The notes under the pieces are model-generated. The model searched no databases, was not told the origin of the DNA, and saw nothing but the letters and a program-made list of their open reading frames with translations. From Propionimicrobium lymphophilum DSM 4903 (lineage in GTDB: Bacteria > Actinomycetota > Actinomycetes > Propionibacteriales > Propionibacteriaceae), in NCBI RefSeq assembly GCF_000423485.1, contig NZ_KE384026.1:62001-126000 (forward strand): a stretch of 64,000 nucleotides of DNA, in the 5' to 3' direction. A program made the position numbers and the translations under genes. Below are positions 8,118 to 17,022 of this stretch, in pieces (position 1 is the first letter of the stretch; the number at the start of each line of letters is the position of its first letter).

Positions 8118-9812
8118 CTAAAGGGAATTGACCACTTCAACCTTCGGGTAGATCGGCTTCCAAGTGTTCTTGTAAACCGCCTCTATAGGGCTCGGCACCT
8201 CTTTTCGAGCCAACCATTCTGCTTTGGCAGCTTCTACGACGGCTATTGCGACCTGCGCCGAAATGGATCTCAGATGGTTGATTGGCGGCAGTAGGGAGGC
8301 GCCCAGGCGGCGATCGGTCACGGCGTTGGCAACCGCAGAAGAGGCTGCAGCGATCATGTTGTCCGAGACCTTTTCTGCCTTGCAGACGATCACGCCCAGC
8401 CCAATCCCTGGAAATACCAGCGCATTGTTTGCTTGGGCGATGTGGAAAGTCGTGCTCTTGTACTCAACAGGATCAAAAGGTGAGCCCGTAGCGATCAGCG
8501 CGCGCCCGTCAGTCCAATTGATCAAGTTTTCTGGGGTCGCCTCGGCTTTAGTTGTTGGATTGGAAAGCGGCATGATTATGGGTCGCTCGACCTTTTCGGC
8601 CATCTTCTTGACGATCTTTTCAGTAAAGGCGCCTGCCTGAGCAGAGGTGCCGATGAGAATCGTCGGCTGCGTGTTTTCCACGACTTCGGCGAGAGTTATC
8701 TTCCGTGGATTTTCCACGTCCCAGCCGGAAACTTCCTCGCGGCTCCTGGCGAACGGCGCCTGGAAATCTCTTAAGACGCCGTCCTCAACCAGTAGACCGC
8801 GGCTGGACAGACCCCAGAATTTGCTCCGCGCTTCCTTCTCGCTAATGCCTTCGGTCATCATCACATTAACTAGCTGGTTAGCGATGCCGATGCCCGCGCT
8901 ACCAGCACCGTTTATGACGATTTGCTGCTCGCAGATCTTCGTCCCCGAGGACCTAATTGCAGACAAGATCGCTGCCACCACAACTGATGCGGTGCCTTGG
9001 ATATCGTCGTTGAAAGAGCAGATCTCGTCGCGGTAGCGGTTCAAAATTCGGGTTGCGTTTCCAGCTGCGAAATCTTCCCAATGCAGCATCGCGTTGGGGA
9101 ATAGCTTCTTTACCGCCTTGACAAACTTGTTTATGAATTCGTCATATTCCTCGCCCCGGACTCGCGGATGCTGCACGCCCAGGTAGGCAGGGTCGCTAAG
9201 TAGGTCCAGGTTGTCGGTGCCGGTGTCCAGCACGACCGGTAGCACGTGGTGCGGGTGGACGCCGGCAGCAGCGACGTAAACCGACAGCTTTCCGATCGTG
9301 ATCGCGACGCCTCCGACACCCTGATCGCCGATCCCTAAGATGCCCTCGGAATCGGTGACGACGATCAACTCGATATCTTCTGCCGGAGTGCGGTCTTGCA
9401 GCAGCGAAGACTCGATGAGCTCTGGGTTGTCAATGTCGAGATAAATGCCCCTCGGACGGTGGAACCAGTGGGAGTATTCCTGGATCGCCTCGCCAATCGT
9501 CGGGGTATAGATAATCGGCATCATTTCCTCGATGTGGTCGGTAAGGAGCCTGTAAAACAGAAACTCGTTGCGATCCCTCATCGAGTTCAGATAGGTGTAC
9601 TTAGCCAAGTTTGTTGGCTCGGACTGGTACTGCTTGTAAACCCGGCGGATCTGTTCCTCCATGGACATGACGCCGCCAGGTAGCAGGCCGGTGATGCCGA
9701 GCGCAGCGCGTTCTTCATGTGTAAAAGCGGTACCCTGATTAATCATAGGGTCGCTCAAAACGTCCCGACCGCGAAGCGCGATTTTCACCGTGTCGCGTTG
9801 TGGGCCTGGCAA
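8118..9812 (-). CDS. maeA: NAD-dependent malic enzyme
   Basis: A 564-residue cytoplasmic enzyme that oxidatively decarboxylates malate to pyruvate. The length matches E. coli MaeA. Visible motifs are YTPTIGEAIQ, VVTDSEGILGIGDQGVGG (malate site), HWEDFAAGNA (metal site), FNDDIQGTASV, the nucleotide fold INGAGSAGIGIANQ, MPLSNPT and FPGIGLG. Translation probably begins at TTG 9812 because AGGGAG lies about 9 nt upstream. The next in-frame ATG would remove 22 residues. It is separated from def by 36 bp and may be cotranscribed with it. Confidence 0.93.
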   Translation of the reverse strand: MPGPQRDTVKIALRGRDVLSDPMINQGTAFTHEERAALGITGLLPGGVMSMEEQIRRVYKQYQSEPTNLAKYTYLNSMRDRNEFLFYRLLTDHIEEMMPIIYTPTIGEAIQEYSHWFHRPRGIYLDIDNPELIESSLLQDRTPAEDIELIVVTDSEGILGIGDQGVGGVAITIGKLSVYVAAAGVHPHHVLPVVLDTGTDNLDLLSDPAYLGVQHPRVRGEEYDEFINKFVKAVKKLFPNAMLHWEDFAAGNATRILNRYRDEICSFNDDIQGTASVVVAAILSAIRSSGTKICEQQIVINGAGSAGIGIANQLVNVMMTEGISEKEARSKFWGLSSRGLLVEDGVLRDFQAPFARSREEVSGWDVENPRKITLAEVVENTQPTILIGTSAQAGAFTEKIVKKMAEKVERPIIMPLSNPTTKAEATPENLINWTDGRALIATGSPFDPVEYKSTTFHIAQANNALVFPGIGLGVIVCKAEKVSDNMIAAASSAVANAVTDRRLGASLLPPINHLRSISAQVAIAVVEAAKAEWLARKEVPSPIEAVYKNTWKPIYPKVEVVNSL

Positions 9813-9848
9813 AAAAGAAACTCCCTGCGCATGCCCACAAGCTTAGGC

Positions 9849-10427
9849 TTATCCCTTGGGGGTTATCGGCCAATCCGCCGGATATAGGTGGTCAGTTTCC
9901 GCTTGTTTCTTATCCAGCTGGCGACGAGCGCGGGTGGAGAGGCGATCTCCGAAAACCATTCCGTTCAGGTGGTCTGTCTCGTGCTGAACGCAGCGTGCGA
10001 GCAAACCGGTGGCCTCGATACGAACCGGATCACCGTTTTCGTCCTGTCCCTCGCAAATCGCGCGGTCTGTACGAGCCAGCGTCTGGTAGGCGCCGGGCCA
10101 GCTTAAGCAGCCCTCTTCAGTGGCATCGAGTTGGCGCTCTTTTCCTTCAGGCAGTGTGATCTTCGGGTTGCAGACGACGCCGGAATGCATTTTTCCGGTT
10201 TCGTCGGGGCAATTGAAAACGAAGATGGCGAGTGACTCGTCAACCTGCGGGCCCGCCAGTCCGACACCATCCGCAGCCTCCATGGTCGCAAACATGTCTG
10301 CGGCAAGCTGGCGCAGATCTTCGTCAAAATCAGTGACGGGTTTTGTCTGTTGGTGCATCACCGGCTCGGTCCAGCGGGTAACCCTCCTGATTTTGCCCTT
10401 CTGTGCCCATTCACTAGGTGATGCCAT
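9849..10427 (-). CDS. def: Peptide deformylase
   Basis: A 192-residue metalloenzyme that removes the N-formyl group from nascent proteins. All three family motifs are present: GVGLAGPQ (54-61), EGCLS with metal ligand Cys107, and QHETDH with ligands His149 and His153 and catalytic Glu150. The start ATG is preceded by GGAG at 6-7 nt. The position-4 residue of motif 1 and the compact size fit the actinobacterial type 1 enzyme. It lies upstream of maeA on the same strand. Confidence 0.95.
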   Translation of the reverse strand: MASPSEWAQKGKIRRVTRWTEPVMHQQTKPVTDFDEDLRQLAADMFATMEAADGVGLAGPQVDESLAIFVFNCPDETGKMHSGVVCNPKITLPEGKERQLDATEEGCLSWPGAYQTLARTDRAICEGQDENGDPVRIEATGLLARCVQHETDHLNGMVFGDRLSTRARRQLDKKQAETDHLYPADWPITPKG

Positions 10428-10519
10428 CGAACGCTCCGAAAAAATAGATGAATTTATTACCTGTTACTAGCAAAACTACTCTATCCGTGTTTCAAAGATT
10501 AACTATGCCGCCTCTGGCC

Positions 10520-10525
10520 TAGATT
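10520..10525 (+). promoter_or_regulatory. -10 box for leaderless xerC transcript
   Basis: TAGATT is followed by 6 nt and then the ATG at 10532. No Shine-Dalgarno is present. Confidence 0.45.
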
Positions 10526-10531
10526 GAGTAC

Positions 10532-11434
10532 ATGTCCATGGAAAAACTCAAGCAGCAATTCGCCAGCGACCAGCGGATTCGGCTCGGTCGCTCGGTGCGC
10601 ACTGTTGATGCTTACTCGAGTGATATCCAGGACCTCATAGATTTTGTGTCTGGGCGGCATTCCGATTTTTCTCAGATAAGTATTGCTGATTTGCGTGCTT
10701 GGTTAGCCGCGATGAAGTCTGCAGGAGCTCAGCCTTCGACTCTGGCTAGAAGAATCGGTGCGGTAAGGACTTTCTTCCGCTGGCTACGTGAAAATGGGCA
10801 CATCGAATCTGATCCAGCAAGCAAGCTGCAGACTCCAAAAGTGCCAAAACGCCTACCAAATACCCTCACTCAAGACCAAATGCGAACCGTGCTCGACGCT
10901 GCAATCGACGCGATGATGACGGAAGACACACCTCAAAACAGGCGCGATGAGGCAATTCTTGAATTGCTTTATGCCAGCGGAATTAGGGTTAGTGAGTTGT
11001 GCGGGTTGGACATCGACGATCTGAATACTTCTCGGGGCACTGTGACCGTAATCGGAAAAGGAAACAAGCAGCGCACCGTTCCGATCGGCGCCCCCGCTCA
11101 ACGAGCGATCCAGAATTGGCTTCAGTCTCGGCAGCAATTAGTCACCGATAAATCTGGTTATGCGCTTTTTCTGGGGCTACGCGGCGGACGAATAGATCCT
11201 CGAGTCGTTCGCAGGGTTGTGCACAATTCTCTCGATGCCCTACCGCAGGCACCTGACGTTGGCCCGCACGGTTTTCGCCACGCAATGGCGACGCACTTGC
11301 TTGAAGGCGGAGCGGACCTTCGTAGCGTGCAAGAGATGCTCGGACACTCCTCGCTGGCGACAACCCAGATTTACACACATATTACAAACGAGCGCTTGGT
11401 ATCCGCATTCAAACAAGCGCACCCCAGGGCATGA
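10532..11434 (+). CDS. xerC: Tyrosine recombinase XerC
   Basis: A 300-residue tyrosine recombinase that resolves chromosome dimers at dif with XerD. A SAM-like N-terminal domain spans about residues 5-90. The catalytic set is Arg152, Lys176, His246, Arg249, His272 and Tyr281. The C-terminus KQAHPRA is characteristic of XerC. No phage or integron context is present, although a truncated gene lies just downstream. The start appears leaderless. Confidence 0.93.
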   Translation: MSMEKLKQQFASDQRIRLGRSVRTVDAYSSDIQDLIDFVSGRHSDFSQISIADLRAWLAAMKSAGAQPSTLARRIGAVRTFFRWLRENGHIESDPASKLQTPKVPKRLPNTLTQDQMRTVLDAAIDAMMTEDTPQNRRDEAILELLYASGIRVSELCGLDIDDLNTSRGTVTVIGKGNKQRTVPIGAPAQRAIQNWLQSRQQLVTDKSGYALFLGLRGGRIDPRVVRRVVHNSLDALPQAPDVGPHGFRHAMATHLLEGGADLRSVQEMLGHSSLATTQIYTHITNERLVSAFKQAHPRA

Positions 11435-11474
11435 AAATGGTCCCGACACAGTCGGGGCAAAAATCAAAATTGAG

Positions 11475-11842
11475 TTAGTTCTTTGCCAAAGCCATAAGCG
11501 CCTCGAGGGAAGCCTTTGCGTTGTTAATCGAGCCTTCGCCAGGAGCCGGCTCGCCATCGATCATGATGTCCTGCACCAGCACGTAATAGCCGTCAAAGTT
11601 CGCCTCGGTGAGGGCAGCGACGATTGCCTTGAAGTCCATGTCGCCCTGACCGATCGGTGCGAACATGCCCGCCTTTACGCCCTCGGGACAAGTGATCTCT
11701 CCGGGAAGAAGCTTGTCGGTCATGTCCTTGCGGATGTCCTTTGCGTGAACGATGTCGACACGGTTGGCGTAACGTTTGGCTAAAGTGACGACGTCTGCAC
11801 CGGCGCAAGCCATGTGGCCGGTGTCGAGACAAATATTCTTAA
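11475..11842 (-). pseudogene. C-terminal remnant of an IolE-like sugar isomerase/dehydratase
   Basis: The open frame encodes only the last third of a TIM-barrel sugar phosphate isomerase/epimerase-like protein (usual length about 270-300). It reads NICLDTGHMACAGADVV, then VDIVHAKDIR and FKAIVAALTEANFDGYYVLV, and ends with PGEGSINNAKASLEAL. VHAKDIR and the LDTGH metal-site motif fit the inosose dehydratase (IolE) group. The reading frame runs upstream straight into the stop codon of the M23 gene at 11843, with no start signal and no N-terminal half. An ATG at 11813 exists but would give a non-functional fragment. A weak CCCGAC-ACA-GTCGGG hairpin follows at 11442-11456. Confidence 0.7.
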
Positions 11843-12766
11843 TTATTCCCTGGCAATTTGGCGAGGATTTATGAATTTTCCGTCACGGACCACGCTGAAA
11901 TGAAGATGACATCCGGTTGAATATCCGGTAGTGCCAACAAAACCCACCACGTCACCTGACTTAATGCGTTGGCCCGCGGCGACGTTGAATCCTTGTAGGT
12001 GGGAATATGAGGTCTCGTTTCCGGGGCTCTCGGCTAGTACTACGCGGTTTCCATAGCCGGCTGTCATTTGCGCGAAGGTAACCACTCCGTCAGACCAAGC
12101 TTTGATCGGTGTTCCGCACGGAGCGCCAATATCGGTGCCATCGTGTATTTCGCTATTTCCCGTTATTGGATTTGTTCTGGGGCCGAATTCGCACGTGACC
12201 ACGCCCGGAACAGGCCAGGGGCCCGAGGCGTCACCAGTCATCAAGCCTAGAGGCACTTTTTTTGGATGAGCTTTCATCGGCAGTAGCCGCACTCGGCCAC
12301 CGTCTGTCCCGCCCAGCCAGTCTTGGGGATTTAGGTATTTGTCTTTGTCGAGAACGCCGAAGTGTAGGCAAGCCTCGCCCGGGCAACCTTGGTGCCCCTC
12401 AAGCAGTGATCCGATTTTGGCGCCAACTGACACTTGTTGTCCGGGCTCGACTGACGGGGAAACCGGTTGATACGTGGAGCGCAAGCCATCGGAATGCGTA
12501 ATCGTAACCATTGTTACGCCCCCAACCTGGCCAGCCCATGTAACTCTTCCGGCCGATGCTGCAAACACCTGCTCGCCTTTTGAACCCGCAAAGTCAATTC
12601 CCCTATGACCCGCCGCCCAATTCTGTTCGGGTAAATCGAAAGCCCTGGTTATGGGCCCGGTCAGGGGAGGGACGCGGCTTGGGGAAGCAGTGGCGACGGA
12701 CAGGCACTGGAGAAACAGGAAGATAGAGCTTACCGCGGCCAAAAGTAGGCAGTTAAACTTGTTCAC
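11843..12766 (-). CDS. Secreted protein with two M23 metallopeptidase domains
   Basis: A 307-residue exported protein with a signal peptide (about residues 1-27, ending VATAS). Two LytM/M23 domains are in tandem. Domain 1 (about 30-150) keeps the metal ligands His54, Asp58 and His136, but the catalytic His of the HxH motif is Cys134 and the usual YxH reads YQP, so it is probably inactive. Domain 2 (about 175-305) has His208, Asp212, His256 (YSHL) and HLH 287-289 and looks active against peptidoglycan cross-links. An M23 gene beside rpsB is a common actinobacterial arrangement. The GTG start lacks a Shine-Dalgarno. Confidence 0.85.
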   Translation of the reverse strand: MNKFNCLLLAAVSSIFLFLQCLSVATASPSRVPPLTGPITRAFDLPEQNWAAGHRGIDFAGSKGEQVFAASAGRVTWAGQVGGVTMVTITHSDGLRSTYQPVSPSVEPGQQVSVGAKIGSLLEGHQGCPGEACLHFGVLDKDKYLNPQDWLGGTDGGRVRLLPMKAHPKKVPLGLMTGDASGPWPVPGVVTCEFGPRTNPITGNSEIHDGTDIGAPCGTPIKAWSDGVVTFAQMTAGYGNRVVLAESPGNETSYSHLQGFNVAAGQRIKSGDVVGFVGTTGYSTGCHLHFSVVRDGKFINPRQIARE

Positions 12767-13022
12767 GAAATCATTTATTGTCTTAAAACTTCAGAATGTT
12801 CATTCGGACAACATCTATCTAGAAATCGGGCGTTGCACTGGTTTGGAATCCTCGCCTGACAATCCATACAATTGACGTGCGGTAGTTCGTCTATCGACAA
12901 CGCGCACGCCAATCGGTGCTAATCCGGGCGGTGCCCAAGGTTCTCGATTATTCGAGTGGGCATGGTCGGCGTGCCAGGCGGCTGCGGAAAGTCCGTGGCC
13001 TTCAAAACCGAGAGGAAAACCC
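12767..13022 (+). other. Divergent intergenic region and rpsB leader
   Basis: A 256-bp gap separates the M23 gene (minus) from rpsB (plus). The part from about 12870 to 13005 is GC-rich with several short complementary blocks (GGCGTGCC, GGCGGCTGCGG), unlike the AT-rich 12770-12830. It could be a structured 5' leader for rpsB. A TTGACG at 12871-12876 is a possible -35. I found no tRNA. The rpsB binding site GAGAGGA lies just before the ATG. Confidence 0.35.
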
Positions 13023-13868
13023 ATGGCAGTGGTAACCGCGCGCCAGCTACTAGAAAACGGTGTGCACTTCGGCCACCAGACCCGTCGTTGGAACCCGAAG
13101 ATGAAGCGTTTCATCTTCAACGAGCGCAACGGCATCTACATCATTGATCTTCGCCAGTCGCTGAAGTACATCGACAAGGCATACAACTTCGTTAAGGAAA
13201 CCGTTGCTCGCGGCGGCCAGATCCTTTTCGTCGGCACCAAGAAGCAGGCCCAGGAGGCCATCGCAGAACAGGCAACCCGAGTCGGAATGCCTTACGTCAA
13301 CCAGCGTTGGCTCGGCGGTATGCTCACCAACTTCCAGACCATCAACAAACGAATTGCTCGCATGAAGGAACTGGAGGGTATGGACCTCGAGACCGTTAAG
13401 CCCGGTGGCTTCACCAAGAAGGAGCTCCTTGGCTTCTCCCGCGAGCTCGAGAAGCTGCAGAAGTCCCTCGGCGGTATCCGCGATCTCAGCAGGCTGCCGC
13501 AGGCTGTTTGGATCGTCGACACTAAGAAGGAGCACCTGGCGGTTGACGAGGCTCACAAGCTTCGCATTCCGGTAGTCGGCATCCTCGACACCAACTGCGA
13601 TCCTGATGAGGTCGATTACCCGATTCCGGGCAACGACGACGCCATCCGTTCCGTCGCTCTGCTGACCCGCGTTATTGCTGACGCTGCCGCCGACGGTCTT
13701 GTCGAGCGTTCCAAGCAGAACACCGACGATCAGGCGTCCGGCGAGCCCATGCCGGATTGGGAACGCGAGTTGCTGAACTCCGACGAGAATGCAAAGCCGG
13801 CTGAAGAAAAGCCCGCAGATGAGGCCAAAGAAGAGACCAAAGCCGAGGCCCCGGCAGCCGATAAGTAA
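13023..13868 (+). CDS. rpsB: 30S ribosomal protein S2
   Basis: A 281-residue ribosomal protein. The start [20 protein letters not shown], the block [12 protein letters not shown] and the segment [20 protein letters not shown] are diagnostic. The last 45 residues are an acidic/Ala/Lys-rich actinobacterial tail without counterpart in E. coli S2. The gene is 23 bp upstream of tsf, the usual order, and uses optimal codons. Confidence 0.97.
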   Translation: MAVVTARQLLENGVHFGHQTRRWNPKMKRFIFNERNGIYIIDLRQSLKYIDKAYNFVKETVARGGQILFVGTKKQAQEAIAEQATRVGMPYVNQRWLGGMLTNFQTINKRIARMKELEGMDLETVKPGGFTKKELLGFSRELEKLQKSLGGIRDLSRLPQAVWIVDTKKEHLAVDEAHKLRIPVVGILDTNCDPDEVDYPIPGNDDAIRSVALLTRVIADAAADGLVERSKQNTDDQASGEPMPDWERELLNSDENAKPAEEKPADEAKEETKAEAPAADK

Positions 13869-13891
13869 TTCGGTTTCGAAAGGAAAAACCA

Positions 13892-14701
13892 ATGGCAATT
13901 AGTGTTGCTGATATTAAGAAGCTGCGCGACATGACCGGCGCCGGCATGATGGACGCCAAGAAGGCTCTCACTGAGGCCGATGGCGACATCGAGGCAGCCG
14001 TTGAGGTTCTTCGCGTTCGCGGCGCTGCTAAGGCTGCAAAGCGCACCGACCGTAGCGCGGACAACGGCCTCGTTGCTAACGAGGGTAACTGCCTGATCCA
14101 ATTTGGTTCCGAGACCGACTTCGTCGCTAAGAGCAACGACTTCGTTTCGCTAGGCGACCAGATCGTCAAGGCTGCCGAGTCCGTTAAGGCTAACTCTCCG
14201 GAAGAGGTCCTGGAGCTTGACCTGGGTGGCGAGACCATTCAGACTCGCATCGAGGATCTGCGCAACCGCATCGGTGAGAAGATCGAGCTGGCTAAGGTAG
14301 CCACCTTCGAGGACCCGACCCACGTCTACCTGCACCGTCGCGACCCGAACCTGCCTCCGCAGGTCGGTGTCATGGTTCAGTACGAGGGGAACGATGTCGA
14401 CTTCGTTCACCAGGTAGCCATGCAGATCGCTTCCATGCGTCCTGATTACCTCTCCCGCGAAGATATCCCGGCTGAGGTCATCGAGCGCGAAGAGCGCATC
14501 GCCACTGAAACCGCTCAGGAAGAGGGCAAGCCCGAAAAGATCATCCCTAGGATCGTCGAAGGCCGTGTCAACGCTTTCGTTAAGGACTTCACCCTGCTGG
14601 AGCAGGCCTCGCTTCTTGACGACAAGAAGACTGTTGGCCAGTTGGCTAAGGAGAACGGCGTTACCATCAAGAAGTTCGTTCGCTTCTCCGTTGGTGGCTA
14701 A
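13892..14701 (+). CDS. tsf: Elongation factor Ts
   Basis: A 269-residue guanine nucleotide exchange factor for EF-Tu. The N-terminal module ISVADIKKLRDMTGAGMMDA is diagnostic, followed by the TDFVAKSNDF core motif. The ATG follows GAAAGGA. It is cotranscribed with rpsB and ends at a strong hairpin. Confidence 0.97.
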   Translation: MAISVADIKKLRDMTGAGMMDAKKALTEADGDIEAAVEVLRVRGAAKAAKRTDRSADNGLVANEGNCLIQFGSETDFVAKSNDFVSLGDQIVKAAESVKANSPEEVLELDLGGETIQTRIEDLRNRIGEKIELAKVATFEDPTHVYLHRRDPNLPPQVGVMVQYEGNDVDFVHQVAMQIASMRPDYLSREDIPAEVIEREERIATETAQEEGKPEKIIPRIVEGRVNAFVKDFTLLEQASLLDDKKTVGQLAKENGVTIKKFVRFSVGG

Positions 14702-14715
14702 TTAAATCCTTATCA

Positions 14716-14747
14716 ACCGGGGCGGTTCCATTTGGAGCCGCCCCGGT
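14716..14747 (+). terminator. Terminator of rpsB-tsf
   Basis: ACCGGGGCGGTTCC-ATTT-GGAGCCGCCCCGGT forms a 14-bp stem with one T-G wobble and a 4-nt loop. The T-tract after it is weak, so some read-through into pyrH is possible. Confidence 0.75.
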
Positions 14748-14830
14748 CTGTTATGCCCACAACTAGGACTCTTAACCTACTAACGGCTAAAGTTAACCAA
14801 GAAGCTTTTAATCGAAGACTTGGAGGAACC

Positions 14831-15544
14831 GTGCCGCAACCCTACAAGCGGGTATTACTGAAACTGTCAGGCGAAGCGTTTGGTGGTGGCCAACTCGGGG
14901 TTGACCCCCAAGTGGTATCCAGGGTGGCTGAGGAGATCGCCAGCATCGTCGAAAACGGAACGCAGGTTTCCGTCGTCGTTGGCGGCGGCAACTACTTCCG
15001 CGGCGCGGAACTTACTAAGGGCGGAATGGACCGCGACCGTGCAGACTACATGGGCATGCTCGGCACCGTGATGAACGCTCTGGCGCTGCAAGACTTCTGC
15101 GAGAAAACAGGTGTTCCGACCAGGGTGCAGACCGCAATCACAATGGGTCAAGTCGCAGAGTCATACATTCCGCGCAGGGCGGAGCGTCACATGGAGAAGG
15201 GTCGCGTTGTCATCTTTGGCGCAGGCTCTGGTATGCCATATTTCTCCACGGACACCGTAGCCGCACAGCGCGCGCTCGAGATCGGTGCAGAGGTTCTCCT
15301 GATGGGCAAGAACGGCGTAGACGGGGTCTACGATTCCGATCCTCGTGTAAACCGGGATGCAAAGCGTTACGAGACTCTCAGCTACGACGAATTCCTGGCA
15401 AAGAACCTGAAGATAGCGGATGCCACGGCGATCAGCCTTGCCCGCGACAACAATCTGGACATGGTCTTCTTCCAGCTCGATCAGCCGGGCAATATCGCCC
15501 GTGTGGTTAACCGCGAAGACATCGGCACTCTGGTTCGCCCATAA
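14831..15544 (+). CDS. pyrH: Uridylate kinase
   Basis: A 237-residue UMP kinase of the amino acid kinase fold. [12 protein letters not shown] is the N-terminal ATP motif, GGGNYFRG the UMP site, and [21 protein letters not shown] the later conserved block. I place the start at GTG 14831, just after TGGAGGAACC. The longer frame from 14732 would run through the tsf terminator and adds unrelated residues. It is followed by frr. Confidence 0.95.
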   Translation: MPQPYKRVLLKLSGEAFGGGQLGVDPQVVSRVAEEIASIVENGTQVSVVVGGGNYFRGAELTKGGMDRDRADYMGMLGTVMNALALQDFCEKTGVPTRVQTAITMGQVAESYIPRRAERHMEKGRVVIFGAGSGMPYFSTDTVAAQRALEIGAEVLLMGKNGVDGVYDSDPRVNRDAKRYETLSYDEFLAKNLKIADATAISLARDNNLDMVFFQLDQPGNIARVVNREDIGTLVRP

Positions 15545-15600
15545 ATATTTTCGCTAGCCACCGGTAGGCTTGCATTAACGACAAGTAAGAGGTTTAGAAA

Positions 15601-16158
15601 ATGATTGATGAAACTATCAAAGACGTCCGAAAGAAGATGGCGTCTGCAATTGAGTTCGCTAAGACTGATTTCTCCAAGGTACGCACTGGTCGCGCGACTC
15701 CGGCGATGTTCAATCAGTTGACCGCTGAATACTATGGAACTCCGACTCCGCTACAGCAATTGGCCACTTTCAAGTCTCCAGAGCCACGCGTCATGATGAT
15801 CACCCCGTTCGATCGCGGTTGCATCAACGAGATCGAGAAGGCAGTGCGCAACTCCGACTTAGGCGTTAACCCGGCTGTGGACGGTAATGCCGTTCGCGTC
15901 GTGTTCCCCGAGCTAACCGAAGATCGCCGCAAGGAATACATCAAGATCGTCCGCGACAAGGCAGAAGATGCCAAGGTAGTTATCCGCAACCATCGTCGCT
16001 CTGCTATGGACGTAATAAAGAAGGCCGAGAAGGACGGCGACATCGGCGAGGACGACGCTCGTCGTGGTGAGAAGCAGATCGAGGACGAGACCAAGAAGTT
16101 CACCAACCAGGTTGACGAATTGCTGAAGGCCAAAGAGGCCGAACTGATGGAAGTCTAA
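15601..16158 (+). CDS. frr: Ribosome recycling factor
   Basis: A 185-residue factor that splits post-termination ribosomes with EF-G. FSKVRTGRATPAMF and the C-terminal TKKFTNQVDELLKAKEAELM are typical, and the length equals that of other RRFs. AAGAGG precedes the ATG. The order pyrH-frr-cdsA is conserved in actinobacteria. Confidence 0.97.
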   Translation: MIDETIKDVRKKMASAIEFAKTDFSKVRTGRATPAMFNQLTAEYYGTPTPLQQLATFKSPEPRVMMITPFDRGCINEIEKAVRNSDLGVNPAVDGNAVRVVFPELTEDRRKEYIKIVRDKAEDAKVVIRNHRRSAMDVIKKAEKDGDIGEDDARRGEKQIEDETKKFTNQVDELLKAKEAELMEV

Positions 16159-16161
16159 GGT

Positions 16162-17022
16162 TTGAATTCGCCCAAAACGCCGCAATCCAGGCGCAAGAAA
16201 AGTGCTGGCCGCAATCTTCCGGCAGCAATTGCCGTAGCGTCTGGTTTGCTGGTCTGGATATTTTCCGGTTTGCTTTGGCAACCCTGGATTTTCGTGTCTT
16301 TCTGGGCCACGGCTTTATTCGCTGGGTCCTGGGAAGTCCTTCGAGCTTTGGACAAGCTCGAGATGCATGGAGAGCGGCTCCCGATTTTGATTGGTGTTCC
16401 GCTTTCCGTTGCAGCCGGTTACGGCTTTAGCGTGTGGCAAAACAGCAGCAACGGATTGGTTGCTGTTTTCGCCATCCTGCTTTTCACATCTCTCTTCGCG
16501 CTTTTCGGCCATCTTAGGAGGGGCGCTGAGAATTTCGTTAAAGATGCCTCTGCGTCTTTTTTCACGATCGGCTACTTGGGCATTCTTGGTGCCCCTGCTG
16601 GCTTGTTGCTCGCACAACCCGATGGTGGGTTGAGGCTGGTATTTCTATTCGCTTGCGTTCCGTGCAGCGACACCGGAGCTTACTTGTTCGGTTCGCTTTT
16701 CGGTAAGCGGAAGCTGGCGCCCAAGATTAGCCCAGGAAAGACCTGGGAGGGCTTGTTCGGTGGGTTGTTGAGCTCGGCAGCTATCGGTGCGGTATTGGCC
16801 GAGCTGCTGATTGATTCGCAGTGGTACGTGGGCGTAGCAATCGGCCTGGTGCTCGGGCTTACCGCCACCTTGGGCGATCTGGTCGAGTCGATGGTTAAGC
16901 GAAATACCGGCCTTAAGGACATGAGCAATCTGTTGCCTGGGCACGGGGGAGCGATGGACAGGTTGGATTCTCTGCTCGCTTCCGCGCCCGTGCTCTGGCT
17001 GCTGATGTACCTGTTGGTTTAG
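16162..17022 (+). CDS. cdsA: Phosphatidate cytidylyltransferase
   Basis: A 286-residue membrane enzyme that makes CDP-diacylglycerol. The signature [14 protein letters not shown] is followed by [20 protein letters not shown] and [12 protein letters not shown], which together define CdsA. About seven hydrophobic helices precede and interleave these. The TTG start lies 3 bp after the frr stop and uses GGAAG inside the frr end. Its 3' end overlaps that of the convergent UPF0210 gene by 4 bp. Confidence 0.93.
   Translation: MNSPKTPQSRRKKSAGRNLPAAIAVASGLLVWIFSGLLWQPWIFVSFWATALFAGSWEVLRALDKLEMHGERLPILIGVPLSVAAGYGFSVWQNSSNGLVAVFAILLFTSLFALFGHLRRGAENFVKDASASFFTIGYLGILGAPAGLLLAQPDGGLRLVFLFACVPCSDTGAYLFGSLFGKRKLAPKISPGKTWEGLFGGLLSSAAIGAVLAELLIDSQWYVGVAIGLVLGLTATLGDLVESMVKRNTGLKDMSNLLPGHGGAMDRLDSLLASAPVLWLLMYLLV

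Noticed and set aside
13050-13898. 282-codon minus-strand open frame across rpsB
   Set aside because: It is a shadow of rpsB, whose sequence and neighbour tsf are unmistakable.
14732-14830. 33-codon N-terminal extension of pyrH
   Set aside because: It runs through the tsf terminator stem, while GTG 14831 has an ideal GGAGG site and a family-like N-terminus.
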